A DNA stretch of 64,000 nt. Origin: Tidjanibacter sp. (lineage in GTDB: Bacteria; Bacteroidota; Bacteroidia; Bacteroidales; Rikenellaceae). The notes under the pieces were generated by a model that searched no databases, was not told the DNA's origin, and saw only the letters and a list, made by a program, of their open reading frames with translations. The stretch lies in the NCBI GenBank assembly GCA_017503805.1, contig JAFVSJ010000013.1, positions 82,855 to 146,854 of the forward strand, given 5' to 3'. Numbering within the stretch: the stretch's first letter is position 1; every line of letters starts with the position of its first letter. Of the stretch, positions 25,719 to 34,948 are shown piece after piece. The translations under genes were made by a program, and so were the position numbers.

Positions 25719-27074
25719 ATGGCAAAGGTCAAAAAAGCCTATTATTGCAAAGAGTGTGGCAACGAGGCCCCCAAATGGTTCGGACAGTGCCCTGCGTGTG
25801 GCACGTGGGGTAGTTGCTCGGAGGAGGTCATTGCTCGTGCTGCCGAGAGCGGGTCGTTGCGACGCAGCTCCGATAATCGCCCGCAGAGGGTGGCGGATAT
25901 AGCCGATGCAGACCATAAGCGCATTACGCTTTCCAGCTCTGAGGTCAATCGAGTGCTCGGAGGAGGTTTGGTGCGCGGCTCTATGGTGTTGCTTGGCGGT
26001 GAGCCGGGCATAGGCAAGTCTACCTTGAGCCTTCAGGTTGCTTTGGCTACCGACGGGATTAAAACCCTCTATGTCAGTGGTGAGGAATCGGCTTCACAGA
26101 TTAAGATGAGGGCTGCACGACTTGGTACGGTGAGTGACGAGTGCTATATCTACTCCGAAACACTGCTGGAGAATATCCTGAGCTACGTCGATGAGATGAA
26201 ACCCGACTTGGTGGTGATAGACTCTATCCAGACTATCTATAGCGATGCCATCGAATCTTCGGCGGGCAGCGTCTCGCAGATTAGGGAGTGTGCAACCCGC
26301 CTGCTCAAGATGGCCAAGGAGAGCGGTATTTCGGTCATCGTCATCGGCCATATTACCAAAGATGGAGCTATAGCGGGCCCTAAGATTTTGGAACATATCG
26401 TAGATGTGGTCATCTCCTTTGAGGGCGACAATAATAACGTATATCGACTCCTGCGAGGTATCAAAAACCGATTTGGAGCCACTTTTGAGATCGGCATTTT
26501 CGAGATGCGCGAGGAGGGACTTGTGGAGGTCGCCAATCCGACAGAGATTCTCATCAGCCACCCCGAGGAGCCGTTGAGTGGTGTGAGTGTGGGAGCGGCT
26601 GTGGATGGCGTAAGGCCATACTTGATTGAGGTGCAGGCACTTGTCAGCAATGCTGCCTATGGTACTCCTCAACGTTCGGCTACGGGCTACGATAGTCGCC
26701 GACTCAATATGTTGCTTGCGGTATTGGAGAAACGTGTCGGGATGAAGATGTTCCAGAAGGATGTCTTTCTCAACTTTGCAGGAGGCTTCAAGGTGCAGGA
26801 TACGGGCTTGGATTTGGCCGTTGTGGGCGCAGTTATATCTTCTTATTTCGATAGGGCGCTCGACGAAGGAATCTGCCTTGCGGGTGAGATTGGTCTGTCG
26901 GGCGAGGTGCGACCTGCTCCGAGGACCGAACAGCGTGTGGCCGAAGCCGCCCGACACGGCTTCCGTAAGGTGATTGTTAGTGGCTATCTTGCCGGGCGAG
27001 GAATGCGAGTTCCCGAGGGTGTGGAGGTCATATATATCAATACCATTACCGAGCTACCCAAGGCAATGTTCTAA
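25719..27074 (+). CDS. radA: DNA repair protein RadA
   Basis: RecA-like, DnaB-type helicase that promotes branch migration in recombination. The 451 residues show the N-terminal zinc finger YYCKECGNEAPKWFGQCPACGTW (four Cys). Next come Walker A GGEPGIGKST (about 91-100), Walker B LVVIDSIQT, the RadA-specific KNRFG (IKNRFGAT) and the C-terminal Lon-protease-like domain, which lacks a protease function in this family. Length is normal. It follows the Stealth gene by 36 bp and may be co-transcribed. Confidence 0.97.
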   Translation: MAKVKKAYYCKECGNEAPKWFGQCPACGTWGSCSEEVIARAAESGSLRRSSDNRPQRVADIADADHKRITLSSSEVNRVLGGGLVRGSMVLLGGEPGIGKSTLSLQVALATDGIKTLYVSGEESASQIKMRAARLGTVSDECYIYSETLLENILSYVDEMKPDLVVIDSIQTIYSDAIESSAGSVSQIRECATRLLKMAKESGISVIVIGHITKDGAIAGPKILEHIVDVVISFEGDNNNVYRLLRGIKNRFGATFEIGIFEMREEGLVEVANPTEILISHPEEPLSGVSVGAAVDGVRPYLIEVQALVSNAAYGTPQRSATGYDSRRLNMLLAVLEKRVGMKMFQKDVFLNFAGGFKVQDTGLDLAVVGAVISSYFDRALDEGICLAGEIGLSGEVRPAPRTEQRVAEAARHGFRKVIVSGYLAGRGMRVPEGVEVIYINTITELPKAMF

Positions 27075-27083
27075 TCACTTCGG

Positions 27084-27100
27084 CCATAACTACGTTATGG
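27084..27100 (+). terminator. Possible radA terminator hairpin
   Basis: CCATAAC (27084-27090) pairs with GTTATGG (27094-27100) over a 3-nt loop. No T-tract, so this is a weak candidate. Confidence 0.4.
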
Positions 27101-27136
27101 AGTGAGGAAAATGTTGAAAAAATGTTGGGAGAATTA

Positions 27137-27168
27137 TTGCAAAAGATTTCAAGAAATACATATATTTG
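27137..27168 (+). promoter_or_regulatory. Promoter of the Oar-like receptor operon
   Basis: TTG (27137-27139), 21 bp, then TATATTTG (27161-27168). If used, the transcript has a leader of about 245 nt before the ATG at 27420. A short reading frame of five codons (27178-27195) begins nine bases after the box. Confidence 0.6.
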
Positions 27169-27419
27169 CGGTGCCCAATGAGGGTGAATGGATAAGAAAA
27201 GATAGAATGATGATTCAAGGTGTTGATATACAACAATATGCAGCCGTAGATTGGTGCAGTTTGATGTTGTCGACAATGATAGTTTGATAAACAGAGAGGC
27301 GTGTCCTGTAGAGGGTGCACCTCCCTTTTTTGTTGATAGAGAGGCAAAAGTAAACAAAACCATATTTTTTTAATTTACAATTCACTTTTATCAATTCACA
27401 CAAACTAAAAACAAACAGT
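27169..27419 (+). other. Long 5' leader of the receptor operon
   Basis: Part of the 345-bp gap between radA and the receptor gene. It contains a tiny ORF (27178-27195, MRVNG), a perfect palindrome TTGTCGACAA at 27267-27276, a GAGG...CCTC hairpin ending in a T-run near 27311-27330, and an A-rich unstructured stretch just before the start codon. A frame of 61 codons at 27102-27287 has no family resemblance and straddles the promoter, so I do not call it a gene. Confidence 0.5.
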
Positions 27420-30400
27420 ATGAAGAAATTCTACACATTGGTCGTTTCGTTGTTTGTGGCTTTGAGCGCAATGGCTCAGGTTACAACTTCGAGTATGAAC
27501 GGTTTGGTGACCGATCAGAACGGTGAGGCTATCGTTGGTGCTACCATCGAGGCTCTTCACACCCCTTCTGGTACTACGTATGTGGCTATTGCCAATGCAA
27601 GCGGTCGCTTCAACATCAATGGTATGCGTATCGGTGGTCCCTACACCGTTACTATCAGCTACATGGGCAACATCCAGCAGCTGGAGGACATTTACCTCAA
27701 ACTCGGTGAGCCCGGTGAGGTAAACGCAACTGTGGCACAGGGCCAGGAGATCGAGACCATCTCGATTGTAGGTCAGAACACCTTTGTTGCAAGCAAAACC
27801 GGTGCTGCTGACAACTTCTCGCTTGAGGTAGTTGAGCAGATGCCTACCATCAACCGTAGCGTTTACGACATCGTGAAACTCACCCCTCAGGCTTCGGTGA
27901 ACAAAAACGGTGGTATGTCGTTCGCAGGTTCCAACAACCGTTACAACAGCTTCCAGATCGACGGTGCTGTGGCTAACGATACCTTTGGTCTTTCGGCAGA
28001 CGGTACCAACGGTGCACAGGCCGGCGGTAACCCCGTTTCGCTCGATGCTATCGAGGAGATTCAGGTAGTAGTTGCTCCTTTCGACGTACGTCAGTCGGGC
28101 TTTACCGGTGGTGCTATCAATGCCATCACCAAGTCGGGTACCAACAAGATTAAAGGTACCTTCTCGACCTACTACAACAACCAGGAGCTCATCGGTAAGT
28201 CCAACACCACCTATCTCGACAAAGTGGGTAAGACCGAGCGTCTGAAATATGACCAGCAGTATCAGGAGACCTACTCCTTCACCGTTGGTGGCCCCATCAT
28301 CAAAAACAAACTCTTCTTGTTCGTATCGGGTGAGTACTTCGGCAAATCGTATCCCAACGTTTACAGCCCCGACAATGACTCCTACCTCAACGACAACCAG
28401 AAGCTCAAAAGTCCTGTTACCGTAGGCGATCAGACCTATGAGTACTTGACTCCCGAGCTTGCTGATGCTATGATTGAGCACTATAAGAATACCTACGGTG
28501 CTGCTATCGACAACTTCAGCGAGAGCTACGATCCCCATCAGGTGAACAGCCGTTCGCTCAACGCTTTGGCTCGTTTGGACTGGAACATCAACGATCACAA
28601 CAAACTTATGTTCCGTTACCAGTTCGCCGACTCCTACTCGGATAAATACTCGTCGGGTTACTACACCTACTACTTCAACAACTCCGGTTACAAGATGAAT
28701 AACCGTACCAACACTTTGGTACTCGAGCTCAACTCGCGCATCTCGGAGAACGTATCGAACGAGTTCCGTGCTACCAGTGTATTCGTACGCGATAGGCGTG
28801 ATATCCCCTACAAGGGTGCCAATATGTACATCAAGGACAATATCACCATTGACCTCGGTACTGAGTACTCGTCGGGTGCTAACGGTATGAACTCCGACAA
28901 CTACACCATCTCGGACAACTTGTCGATCTACCTCGGTGACCACAATATCACCATCGGTACTCACAACGAGATCTTCAAGTTCTCCAACATCTTCCTCCAG
29001 TATGCTTATGGTGGCTACACCTACAACTCGGTTGCTGACTTCTTCGCCAACAATCCCACCCAGTTCAACTATAAGTATGCAGATCCCAACCTGACCGGTG
29101 GTGAGAGCGTATGGGCAGCTACCACTTGGGCAGCACAGTTTGGTCTCTACGCACAGGATGAGTGGAAACCCAACCGCGATCTGACTGTTACCTATGGTAT
29201 CCGTGCAGATATGCCTATGCTTCTGAACAATCCTACCGCCAACGACGACTTCAATACCAGCAAATATGCTACCGAGAACAACGAGTATGTAGGTACTACT
29301 CCTAAGGCTCAGATTCTCTGGTCGCCCCGTGTAGGTTTCCGCTACTGGATGGACGACGATCACACCTTCCTCGTACGTGGTGGTGCAGGTCTCTTCACCG
29401 GTCGTGTACCCTTCGTATGGATCTCGAACGCATACAACAACACCGGTATGGAGTCGAAATCCATCACTGTCAACAATCCTCTCTCTATTGATGGCTTCCA
29501 GTTCACCAGCAATCCCTATGATATGGTTGCTAACGGCACTATCCAGGCAGCTGAATCGGGTGCTACTATCAACACCCTCAACGAGAACTTCAAATATCCC
29601 CAGGTATTCCGTGTGAACCTCGGTATGGATAAAGAACTCGAGGATGGTTGGAAAGTAACCTTCGACGCTCTCTTCTCGAAGACTCTCAACAACGTATTCT
29701 TCAAGAACCTTGCAATCACCAGCAATAGCAAAGTTTACGCAGTTAACTCCAATGTTGACGCTACTGCTCCCTTCTACACTATCGACAGTGGTAACTACTA
29801 CGCTATCGTAGCTCTTGGTAACACCAACCGTGGTTACACCTACTCGTTCAGCGGTAAACTCGAGAAATCGTTTGACTTCGGTCTGAACCTGATGGCTGCT
29901 TACACCTACGGTCACTCCTATTCGATCAACGACGGTACCTCGTCGGTAGCTTACTCCAACTGGAAGTACAACTACTCGATCGATACCAACTCGCCCGATG
30001 AGCTCTCCTACTCGCTCTTCGATCGTCCTCACAAATTCAACGCTATGATCTCCTACAACACTCCTTACTACGCAAATGGCCGTATGAAGACCTCGTTTGC
30101 TCTTACCTATGAGATGCAGAGTGGTCAGCGTTACTGCTACACTATGAGCGAGGATGTGGACTTCAACGGTGATGGCCAGAAGGGTAACTCGTTGATGTAT
30201 ATCCCCACCGCCGAGGAGGTAGGTATGATGAACTGGGCAGATGGCGCAACCAGCGCAGTTGCATTTGAGAAATTCATCCGTGGCGACAAGTATCTTTCGA
30301 GCCACCGTGGTGAGTGGAGCGAGCGTTACGCAGGTATCCAGCCCTTCGACCACCAGCTCGATCTGCACGTAGCACAGGACTTCATCTACGACAAGAAAGA

Positions 30401-30635
30401 GGGCCGCAAAGTTCAGGTTACCTTCGACGTACTCAACTTTGCCAACTTGCTCAACCCTGCTTGGGGTGCTTACTATAGCGGTACCTACAACCTGCAGGTA
30501 CTCCGCGTGACCAATATCTCTGGTGACGCAGAGGGCAATATGACTCCTACCTACAAGTTCAACAACCCCAGCTTCACTCCCAGCGACTTCTCGTCGCGTT
30601 GGAGGTGCCAGCTTGGTCTGCGTGTAACCTTCTAA
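27420..30635 (+). CDS. Oar-like TonB-dependent outer-membrane receptor
   Basis: A 1071-residue outer-membrane protein. It has a signal peptide (ending LSAMAQV), then a carboxypeptidase-regulatory-like beta-sandwich (about 22-110, GLVTDQNGEAIVGATIEALH...). A plug domain follows at about 125-245 (SVYDIVKLTPQASV, NSFQIDGAV, GGAINAITKSGTNKIKGTFS). The rest is a large beta-barrel rich in Tyr, Asn and Asp, ending in Phe (LGLRVTF). The layout resembles Oar of Myxococcus and related Bacteroidetes receptors rather than classic SusC. The substrate is unknown. The codons are strongly biased, so the gene is probably highly expressed. A lipoprotein gene follows after a hairpin with no separate promoter visible. 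Confidence 0.93.
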   Translation: MKKFYTLVVSLFVALSAMAQVTTSSMNGLVTDQNGEAIVGATIEALHTPSGTTYVAIANASGRFNINGMRIGGPYTVTISYMGNIQQLEDIYLKLGEPGEVNATVAQGQEIETISIVGQNTFVASKTGAADNFSLEVVEQMPTINRSVYDIVKLTPQASVNKNGGMSFAGSNNRYNSFQIDGAVANDTFGLSADGTNGAQAGGNPVSLDAIEEIQVVVAPFDVRQSGFTGGAINAITKSGTNKIKGTFSTYYNNQELIGKSNTTYLDKVGKTERLKYDQQYQETYSFTVGGPIIKNKLFLFVSGEYFGKSYPNVYSPDNDSYLNDNQKLKSPVTVGDQTYEYLTPELADAMIEHYKNTYGAAIDNFSESYDPHQVNSRSLNALARLDWNINDHNKLMFRYQFADSYSDKYSSGYYTYYFNNSGYKMNNRTNTLVLELNSRISENVSNEFRATSVFVRDRRDIPYKGANMYIKDNITIDLGTEYSSGANGMNSDNYTISDNLSIYLGDHNITIGTHNEIFKFSNIFLQYAYGGYTYNSVADFFANNPTQFNYKYADPNLTGGESVWAATTWAAQFGLYAQDEWKPNRDLTVTYGIRADMPMLLNNPTANDDFNTSKYATENNEYVGTTPKAQILWSPRVGFRYWMDDDHTFLVRGGAGLFTGRVPFVWISNAYNNTGMESKSITVNNPLSIDGFQFTSNPYDMVANGTIQAAESGATINTLNENFKYPQVFRVNLGMDKELEDGWKVTFDALFSKTLNNVFFKNLAITSNSKVYAVNSNVDATAPFYTIDSGNYYAIVALGNTNRGYTYSFSGKLEKSFDFGLNLMAAYTYGHSYSINDGTSSVAYSNWKYNYSIDTNSPDELSYSLFDRPHKFNAMISYNTPYYANGRMKTSFALTYEMQSGQRYCYTMSEDVDFNGDGQKGNSLMYIPTAEEVGMMNWADGATSAVAFEKFIRGDKYLSSHRGEWSERYAGIQPFDHQLDLHVAQDFIYDKKEGRKVQVTFDVLNFANLLNPAWGAYYSGTYNLQVLRVTNISGDAEGNMTPTYKFNNPSFTPSDFSSRWRCQLGLRVTF

Positions 30636-30656
30636 TAGGAGAAAATGCTTCTAATG

Positions 30657-30694
30657 ATGGGGCTGCGGTGCCCACTGTGACAGTGTAGCCCCAT
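30657..30694 (+). terminator. Intercistronic hairpin between receptor and lipoprotein genes
   Basis: ATGGGGCT (30657-30664) pairs with AGCCCCAT (30687-30694) without a T-tract. No TAnnTTTG box lies between it and the next gene, so it may attenuate or stabilise rather than end transcription. Confidence 0.5.
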
Positions 30695-30743
30695 TGAATG
30701 AATATTACAAAGAGTATAAAACAGACAAAACGAATAAACTAAG

Positions 30744-33269
30744 ATGAAAAAAATCTTTTCGATATTCGGTGCTCTTCTGGCAGGTGCTATGATGTTCTCT
30801 TGCGCCGACCAGTATCAGGAGGAGATTACCTTTGGTACCGAGATTACGACAAGTGTAGATGCTTTGGCAGAGTTCGCAAAGGAGAATGCCGAGGCACAGA
30901 CCATTGAGGTTACTGCCAACGGCGATTGGATCGCTGTTGCTCCCGCTTGGGTTGAGGTTACTCCCGCTTTTGGTGGCGAGGGTAAGACCAGCGTAAGCAT
31001 TAGGGCTTTGGACAACTATGAGTTGGTTGCCGATGAGAATGGCGAGGTTAAATCGGAGCTTGGTCCCAAACGTTCGGGTTCTGTAGTCTTCGCAGGTGAG
31101 CAGGATATGAAAGTTGCTGTTGACGCTGATGGCGACGGTGAGCAGGATGTAAACGAGAAAGGCGATCTCGTGTGGGAGGTTATCTCCTGCGCTGCAGAGG
31201 TTGCTCTTTCGCAGGATGGTGACCCCAACAAGTGGGATCCCGCAGTTCCTCGCCCCGTTACTATGCAGTACTTCAACGAGGTTGCTACCGTTGGTGACGG
31301 CTTTACCTACATCCTTACCGGTAAGATTACCGAGGTTGCCAACACTACCTATGGTAACTTCTACTTCGAGGATGAGACCGGTACCGCTTACGTTTACGGT
31401 CTGCTTACTCCCGAAGGTGAGGCTAAAGTTCAGTGGGCTGCTGCTGGTCTGAAAGTGAACGATGTTATCACCGTTTACGGTGTTCGTGGTGAGTATGGTG
31501 GCTCGCCCCAGATGGCTAACGCTACCTATATGTCGCACACCGAGGGTGAGGCAAGCCCCATCGTCGATGCTACTATCGCAGAGTTCTTGGCTGCAGAGAA
31601 AGGTGGTACCCAGTACCGCATCGCTGGTGTTATCTCCAGCGTTGTGAATGCCGGGTATGGCAATGTTAACATCAAAGATGCTACCGGTGAGGTATATGTA
31701 TATGGTATCGGTGCTAAGGGCGAGTTCCAGGAGACCGGCCTTGCAGAGGGCGATATCGTTACCCTCATTTCCAACCGTGGCGAGTACAATGGCACTCCTC
31801 AGGCTGCCAACTCGATTCTCGAGAAATCCATTGATGTAAAAGCTGCTACCGTTGCAGAGTTCCTTGCAAGCGAGGAGAACAAAACCGACTACTATATGCT
31901 GACCGGTACCGTTAGCGGTATGGCTGGCGCTGGTAAGTATGGTAACATCTACATCGAGGATGAGAGCGGTAAGGTATATGTATACGGCGTTCTTTCGGGT
32001 TGGAAAGGTGCTAAGTCCGAGTTCGAGAGCTTGGTTGAGGCTACCGGTCTGAAAGATGGCGACACTCTGACCATCATCGGTTACCACACTTCCTACAATG
32101 GCACCGCACAGGTTGGTGGCGCATTCTACTACTCGCACGTTGCAGGTGAAGCAGGTGAGGAGCCCGAGCCCGAGACCCCCGTTGTAACCATTTCGGAGAT
32201 TACCGAGGCTGGTACCTACAAAGTAGAGGGTGCTACCGTTTTGGCAGAGTACGCTCGCGGTTACCTCCTTGGTGACTCGACCGGCAAGATGCTTGCTTAC
32301 CTCGGCACCGACCACGGTTTCGACTTCGTTGCAGGTGACGTTATCACCATCGAGGGTACCACCTCGATTTATGGTGGCTTTGCACAGTTCACTGCTGGCA
32401 GCACCCTGACCAAAACCGGTACTACCGAGGTAAACCACGGTGAGGCCGAGGTTATGGATGCAGCAGCTATGGATGCCTACGTTGCAGCTCCCGCAATCAA
32501 ATATGTTAGCTACACCGGTGTTTTGTCGGTTAGCGACAATAAGTATTTCAACGTAAATGTTGAGGGTACTACTACCGCAATTGGTAGCATCCAGTATCCT
32601 ATCGACGTTGAGGCTATCAAAGCATTCGACGGCAAAACCATCACCGTTACCGGCTACGCTATCGGCGTAAGCAGCGGCAAATATGTAAACACTATGGTTC
32701 TCAACGTAGTTGAGGCTGCCGAGGGTGGCAACGATGAGCCTGTAGGCAATGTTTTGGCTTGGACTCCCGCCGATTTCAAGACCGTCTTTGAGGCAGTAGG
32801 TGCTGAGACCCTTGATGCAGCTGCTTTGGCTACAATGACTGCAACCGAAGATCTCACCATCAATGAGGATGGTATTACCTATAAGGGTCTTGAGTTCTTG
32901 CTTGGTAGTGGTGGCAAATTCAAATTTGCTGCTAAAAATTACAGCATCACTGTTACTGAAGGCGACAAACCCTACCGTGTTCAGTTCGGTGGCACCGGTA
33001 GCTTGACCAAACAGGTGCTTATTTTCGAGGCTCCTGCAGCCGGTACTTTGAAAGTTGAGGCTGTTGGTACAAATGCCACAGATATTCGTACCCTTATTGT
33101 TGCTACTGAGAGTGCTGAGCTCGGTCAGTTCCAGACTGTAGTGCAGGGCGACGAGGCCAATGGTGAGGTGTTTACTGTAGATTGCTCCAGTGTGAAAGCT
33201 GGCGAGAAAATCTATTTGTACAGCCAGAAGAGCGGTATCAATATCTTCAACATTGAGTACATCTACTAA
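30744..33269 (+). CDS. Surface lipoprotein with five OB-fold-like repeats
   Basis: An 841-residue lipoprotein (signal MKKIFSIFGALLAGAMMFSC). Residues about 25-170 look like a BACON-type domain (TIEVTANGDWIAVAPAWVEVTPAFG). Five related beta-barrel repeats follow at about 173, 275, 363, 479 and 570. They share the pattern Y.ltG.is.v....YGN.yi.D.tG.vYVYG, a run of hydrophobic residues, and a G.YnG.pQ..n ending. They resemble OB-fold nucleic-acid or sugar-binding modules found in Bacteroidetes. The C-terminal domain (about 669-841) is a beta-sandwich. It probably partners the upstream receptor on the cell surface. Ligand unknown. Confidence 0.87.
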   Translation: MKKIFSIFGALLAGAMMFSCADQYQEEITFGTEITTSVDALAEFAKENAEAQTIEVTANGDWIAVAPAWVEVTPAFGGEGKTSVSIRALDNYELVADENGEVKSELGPKRSGSVVFAGEQDMKVAVDADGDGEQDVNEKGDLVWEVISCAAEVALSQDGDPNKWDPAVPRPVTMQYFNEVATVGDGFTYILTGKITEVANTTYGNFYFEDETGTAYVYGLLTPEGEAKVQWAAAGLKVNDVITVYGVRGEYGGSPQMANATYMSHTEGEASPIVDATIAEFLAAEKGGTQYRIAGVISSVVNAGYGNVNIKDATGEVYVYGIGAKGEFQETGLAEGDIVTLISNRGEYNGTPQAANSILEKSIDVKAATVAEFLASEENKTDYYMLTGTVSGMAGAGKYGNIYIEDESGKVYVYGVLSGWKGAKSEFESLVEATGLKDGDTLTIIGYHTSYNGTAQVGGAFYYSHVAGEAGEEPEPETPVVTISEITEAGTYKVEGATVLAEYARGYLLGDSTGKMLAYLGTDHGFDFVAGDVITIEGTTSIYGGFAQFTAGSTLTKTGTTEVNHGEAEVMDAAAMDAYVAAPAIKYVSYTGVLSVSDNKYFNVNVEGTTTAIGSIQYPIDVEAIKAFDGKTITVTGYAIGVSSGKYVNTMVLNVVEAAEGGNDEPVGNVLAWTPADFKTVFEAVGAETLDAAALATMTATEDLTINEDGITYKGLEFLLGSGGKFKFAAKNYSITVTEGDKPYRVQFGGTGSLTKQVLIFEAPAAGTLKVEAVGTNATDIRTLIVATESAELGQFQTVVQGDEANGEVFTVDCSSVKAGEKIYLYSQKSGINIFNIEYIY

Positions 33270-33292
33270 TCAGTAGTATAGCTCTTATAAAC

Positions 33293-33325
33293 AGCGTGGC
33301 CCCATCCAAATGATGGGGCCACGCT
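33293..33325. terminator. Bidirectional terminator between lipoprotein gene and xseB
   Basis: A 14-bp perfect stem (AGCGTGGCCCCATC at 33293-33306, complement at 33312-33325) with a 5-nt loop, followed by CATTTT, between convergent genes. Confidence 0.9.
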
Positions 33326-33377
33326 CATTTTATGCGATGTCGCAAAGGAATGGTGGGTTTACATTGCGTTGGAGCTT

Positions 33378-33569
33378 TTAGTTCTCCAATGCGGCCTTAA
33401 CCTCCTCTTCGACTTTGAGCAGTCGCTGGCGGCAGAATTTTATGAGCTCATTGGCGCGAGCAACTTTGGCTGCGAGTGAGTCGATATCGGTGTTGGCACT
33501 TTCGATGGACTGCAATATGGCCTCCAATTCGGCGAGTGCCTCGCTGTAGCTAATCTCTTTATTTTCCAT
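33378..33569 (-). CDS. xseB: Exodeoxyribonuclease VII small subunit
   Basis: Small subunit of exonuclease VII, which degrades single-stranded DNA to oligonucleotides. The 63-residue protein shows the family pattern SYSEALAELEAILQSIESANTDIDSLAAKVARANELIKFCRQRLLKVEEEV, two helices forming a coiled pair. It starts 4 bp after the xseA stop, so the two are co-transcribed. Confidence 0.93.
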   Translation of the reverse strand: MENKEISYSEALAELEAILQSIESANTDIDSLAAKVARANELIKFCRQRLLKVEEEVKAALEN

Positions 33570-33573
33570 AGGT

Positions 33574-34890
33574 CTATTTTGTACTTTTACTTGTAATCGT
33601 TGCTTGTGCCCTGCCGTGAGCGAGGGTTATATCTATCTCTTGCCCTTCCGAGAGTGAAGAAACATCGAGGAGGGCCTTACCACCGCTGCGTACTACTGCA
33701 AATCCCATTGAGAGTATGCGCTCGGGGGAGGAGGATTTGACGGTCGATTCGGCCACTGCAAGACCGTTGCGGGCCGATTCTATGAGCCTCAGGGCGGAGT
33801 GGTTGAGCGAGAGCGAGGTGCGCTCGAGGAATGAGGTTGCTGCCTCGAGATGCCTTTGCGTGGAGTGACGGAGCGAAAATGCGGCACGCTCGAGTCGCAT
33901 ATTGCTATCCGTAATGCGTGTGGATGAGGTGCTCGCAAGGGCGGCTCCGAGGAGTTGCAACTGCGAGCCTGCCGCTATAAGATGGTGCGAAACGAGCACG
34001 CCAATCTGCGAGTAGATGTTCTCCACCTCGTTGTGGTAACCCTCTGCGCGTGCCACGAGGAAGTCGGCAACGGCTGTCGGGGTTTTGAGAGAGCAGGCTG
34101 CTACGTGGTCCACTACGGAGTGGTCCTTGTCGTGACCAATGCCCGCCACTACGGGGAGTGGAAATTGTGCGACGTGTGAGGCGAGAGGGTAGGAGTTGAA
34201 ACACTCCAGGTCGCTCTGTGAACCGCCACCTCGGATAATCACCACCAAGTCGTAGTTTGCAGCTCTTGCTGCCACCTCATCGAGTGCTTCTATGATGGAA
34301 CTCTCGGCCCCATTGCCCTGCACTATGGCCTCGAAGAGCGTGAGCTCTATGCGATAGGGCGAGTCGGCTATGTGGTTGCAGAAATCCTGCAATCCTGCGG
34401 CTGTGGCGGAGGATATGACCGCCACACGCTGTGGCACGAGAGGGAAGGGGAGTGCACGGTTGAGTTCAAGGAGTCCGTTGGCTTGGAGAGCGGCGAGTGT
34501 TTCGCGCTTGCGGCGTTCTCCCTCGCCGAGTGTGAATGTGGGGTCTATGTCGCTCACGACGAGCGAGAAACCGTAGGCTTCGTGGAACGAAACGTTCACC
34601 TTGAGCAACACCTGCATACCGGCTGCGAGTTGCGTGCCCGTAGCCTGTATGAATTGCTGTGAGATAAGTCCCCAACGGCTGCGCCAGATGGCTGCGGAGG
34701 CTTTGGCTTTGGGTGTGCCATCCTTGTCGCCCTTTTCGATGAGCTCGAGGTAGCAGTGCCCCGAGTAACGATTGAGCTTCACTTCGCCAAGCTCGGCACT
34801 AATCCAGATGCCGAAGGGGAAGCGCTCTGTGAGCGACTGCTTGACGTTTGCCAATAATTCCGCCAGAGATATGTGCTTTTCGGGTGTCAT
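33574..34890 (-). CDS. xseA: Exodeoxyribonuclease VII large subunit
   Basis: Catalytic subunit of exonuclease VII. From the ATG at 34890 the protein has 438 residues. An OB-fold N-terminal domain is at about 1-100 (ISLAELLANVKQSLTERFPFGIWISAELGEVKLNRYSGHCYLELIE). The catalytic core follows, with RVAVISSATAAGLQDF, LVVIIRGGGSQSDLECFNS, PVVAGIGHDKDHSVVDHVAACSLKTPTAVADFLV, then a helical C-terminal region. The frame extends 14 codons upstream, but those lie over the promoter and are not conserved in style. The -7 box (TACCTTTG on the minus strand) ends 5 nt before this ATG, so the mRNA may be leaderless. Confidence 0.95.
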   Translation of the reverse strand: MTPEKHISLAELLANVKQSLTERFPFGIWISAELGEVKLNRYSGHCYLELIEKGDKDGTPKAKASAAIWRSRWGLISQQFIQATGTQLAAGMQVLLKVNVSFHEAYGFSLVVSDIDPTFTLGEGERRKRETLAALQANGLLELNRALPFPLVPQRVAVISSATAAGLQDFCNHIADSPYRIELTLFEAIVQGNGAESSIIEALDEVAARAANYDLVVIIRGGGSQSDLECFNSYPLASHVAQFPLPVVAGIGHDKDHSVVDHVAACSLKTPTAVADFLVARAEGYHNEVENIYSQIGVLVSHHLIAAGSQLQLLGAALASTSSTRITDSNMRLERAAFSLRHSTQRHLEAATSFLERTSLSLNHSALRLIESARNGLAVAESTVKSSSPERILSMGFAVVRSGGKALLDVSSLSEGQEIDITLAHGRAQATITSKSTK

Positions 34891-34895
34891 ATATA

Positions 34896-34925
34896 CAAAG
34901 GTACGGAAAATAATTGCTATATTTG
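34896..34925. promoter_or_regulatory. Divergent -7 boxes of xseA and prfA
   Basis: CAAAGGTA at 34896-34903 is a minus-strand TACCTTTG for xseA, 5 nt from its ATG. TATATTTG at 34918-34925 is the prfA box, 23 nt from its ATG. Clear -33 elements are not visible for either. Confidence 0.6.
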
Positions 34926-34948
34926 CGACCAAATGTAGATTTTTTTAT

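Noticed and set aside
27102-27287. A 61-codon frame downstream of radA
   Set aside because: It overlaps the radA hairpin on one side and the receptor promoter on the other, and shows no family resemblance or signal.
27405-30368. A 987-codon open frame antisense to the Oar-like receptor gene
   Set aside because: The receptor gene avoids TTA, CTA and TCA codons, which removes stops from the opposite strand. The antisense product has no domain pattern and the sense protein is unmistakable.
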